Assembly (NCBI GenBank): GCA_905207535.1
Contig: CAJLLX010000112.1
Location: forward strand, 1-5,880
Reading direction: 5' to 3'
Length of the DNA: 5,880 bases
Source of the DNA: an uncultured Muribaculaceae bacterium
GTDB lineage: Bacteria; Bacteroidota; Bacteroidia; Bacteroidales; Muribaculaceae
The notes beneath the pieces are model-generated. The model had not been told where the DNA came from. It worked only from the letters and a program-made list of their open reading frames with translations, and did not search any database. Both the position numbers and the translations under genes were made by a program. Positions 5,140 to 5,880 of this stretch are shown piece after piece. Numbering within the stretch: position 1 is the stretch's first letter; every line of letters starts with the position of its first letter.

Positions 5140-5880
5140 TTACCTCGGGCAGGCGAGCATGAGGGCGGGGATGGAGGAGGCGGCGTAGCTGCCGATGAGG
5201 TTGTCGGCGGTGGTGGGCTTCCAGGATTCGCCGTCGCAGATGTTGCGCTCGGGGTCGCGGTTGGCCCACCCTTCGGCTATGTTGTGGCGGATGAAGGGGA
5301 TGTATTGGCTCTGGCCGCAGTCGTTGATGAGAATCTTCATGTATTCCACCCAGATGGCGGGGTAGACGCCCTGCTCGAGCGAGCCCTGATTGTAGGGATC
5401 GCGGCGGTTGTGGGCCCAGGGGAGGAGCCCATGCTCGGCCGACATGACATTGATGGAGTAGTCGGCGCCGGCTTTGGCCAGGTCGAGGTAGGCGGGATCG
5501 CCGGTGGCGAGGTAGAGCAGCGCTGAGGCGCCGATGAAGGTTCCCTGGTTGTAGATGAGGGGATGGCCGCCGGGGTTGTCGCCGTGGCGGCTGTCGAAGA
5601 TCTTGCCGGGCTCCGAGTGGTCGGCGAGATTGGCCACGGCCCAGGAGTAGATCTCTTTGGCCATCTCGAGGTAGCGCTCCTTGGTCTCATAGTGAGGGCG
5701 CACGAAGGCTCCCCACTGATTTTTCCAGGTAGTAGGGGAGGGGTCGGCGGTGCGGTCGGCGGGCGCTATGTCGTGGAGGAGCATGGCGGCGACGACGGTG
5801 GGGAAATTGATGCACGACATCTTGCCGTTGCCGGGAAGGTTGGGCTTGGCCTTGTCGATCGGCTGCCACTGCCAGAACAT
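5140..5880 (-). CDS. Glycoside hydrolase family 76 (alpha-1,6-mannanase family), C-terminal part only
   Basis: The reading frame is open to the window edge; 246 residues are visible and the stop codon is TAA at 5140-5142. Visible residues include FWQWQPIDKAKPNLPGNGK...CINFPTVVAAMLL (2-35), the helical AKEIYSWAVANL segment (74-85), KIFDSRHGD (93-101) and LIYNQGTFIGASALLYLATGDPAYL (108-132), then AHGLLPW-like and WANRDP stretches. This series of helix pairs and the YNQGTFIGA motif is characteristic of the GH76 (alpha/alpha)6 barrel. Family members hydrolyse alpha-1,6-mannosidic bonds in yeast or bacterial mannans and are usually secreted or periplasmic. The family's catalytic Asp-Asp pair lies N-terminal to this portion and would be beyond 5880, so activity cannot be judged; the Met at 5878-5880 is almost certainly internal. 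It converges on the SPFH gene and shares its terminator. Substrate and any polysaccharide utilisation locus lie outside the window. Confidence 0.85.
   Translation of the reverse strand: MFWQWQPIDKAKPNLPGNGKMSCINFPTVVAAMLLHDIAPADRTADPSPTTWKNQWGAFVRPHYETKERYLEMAKEIYSWAVANLADHSEPGKIFDSRHGDNPGGHPLIYNQGTFIGASALLYLATGDPAYLDLAKAGADYSINVMSAEHGLLPWAHNRRDPYNQGSLEQGVYPAIWVEYMKILINDCGQSQYIPFIRHNIAEGWANRDPERNICDGESWKPTTADNLIGSYAASSIPALMLACPR

Noticed and set aside
1..5880. CRISPR array, tRNA, rRNA, transposase, integrase or phage genes
   Set aside because: No spaced palindromic repeats, cloverleaf, conserved rRNA segments or mobile-element proteins were seen on either strand; the only tandem repeats are the short 7-bp, 10-bp and 20-bp ones listed.
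5878..5880. The Met codon at the window edge as the start of the GH76 gene
   Set aside because: A protein starting there would lack the N-terminal barrel helices and the catalytic Asp pair and would have no signal peptide; the frame almost certainly continues beyond the window.

Overview
The window looks like chromosomal DNA from a gut-type Bacteroidales bacterium (Bacteroidota), possibly Muribaculaceae or a relative. Reasons: several upstream regions carry the Bacteroidota sigma-factor -7 element TAnnTTTG; starts have A/T-rich leaders rather than Shine-Dalgarno sites; the first gene encodes a large secreted modular protein ending in the short C-terminal tail (YNLAGQR...KG...VNGKKVL) seen on many Bacteroidales surface proteins; and a family 76 glycoside hydrolase follows. 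The family assignment is from gene style only.

Layout. 1-170: leader with a possible upstream terminator, a 10-bp-period direct repeat and a TAnnTTTG box. 171-2846 (+): 891-residue secreted protein with two discoidin-like domains, a Cys/His-rich segment, GLUG repeats and a C-terminal beta domain plus tail; its last 15 bases are echoed twice just downstream, then comes a clear terminator (2927-2967). 2968-3525: about 560 bases with no convincing protein gene but with two more TAnnTTTG boxes, a long imperfect hairpin (3078-3146) and a promoter-to-terminator unit of about 80 bases (3253-3344) that looks like a small RNA or attenuated leader. 3526-3978 (+) and 4079-5056 (+): a short NfeD-family membrane protein and a QmcA-type SPFH/band 7 protein, a well-known pairing, driven by a textbook promoter at 3466-3498 and separated by a 7-bp repeat array. 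5069-5113: a strong bidirectional terminator. 5140-5880 (-): the C-terminal part of a GH76 glycanase that continues past the window edge.

How they fit together. The NfeD and SPFH proteins are expected to work together in the inner membrane as a microdomain/scaffold complex. The large secreted protein and the GH76 enzyme are each plausible parts of an extracellular glycan-handling lifestyle, but they are on opposite strands, are separated by the NfeD-QmcA unit, and nothing here shows they cooperate. The least explained and most interesting part is the noncoding stretch 3060-3350, followed by the heptad array between the NfeD and SPFH genes.
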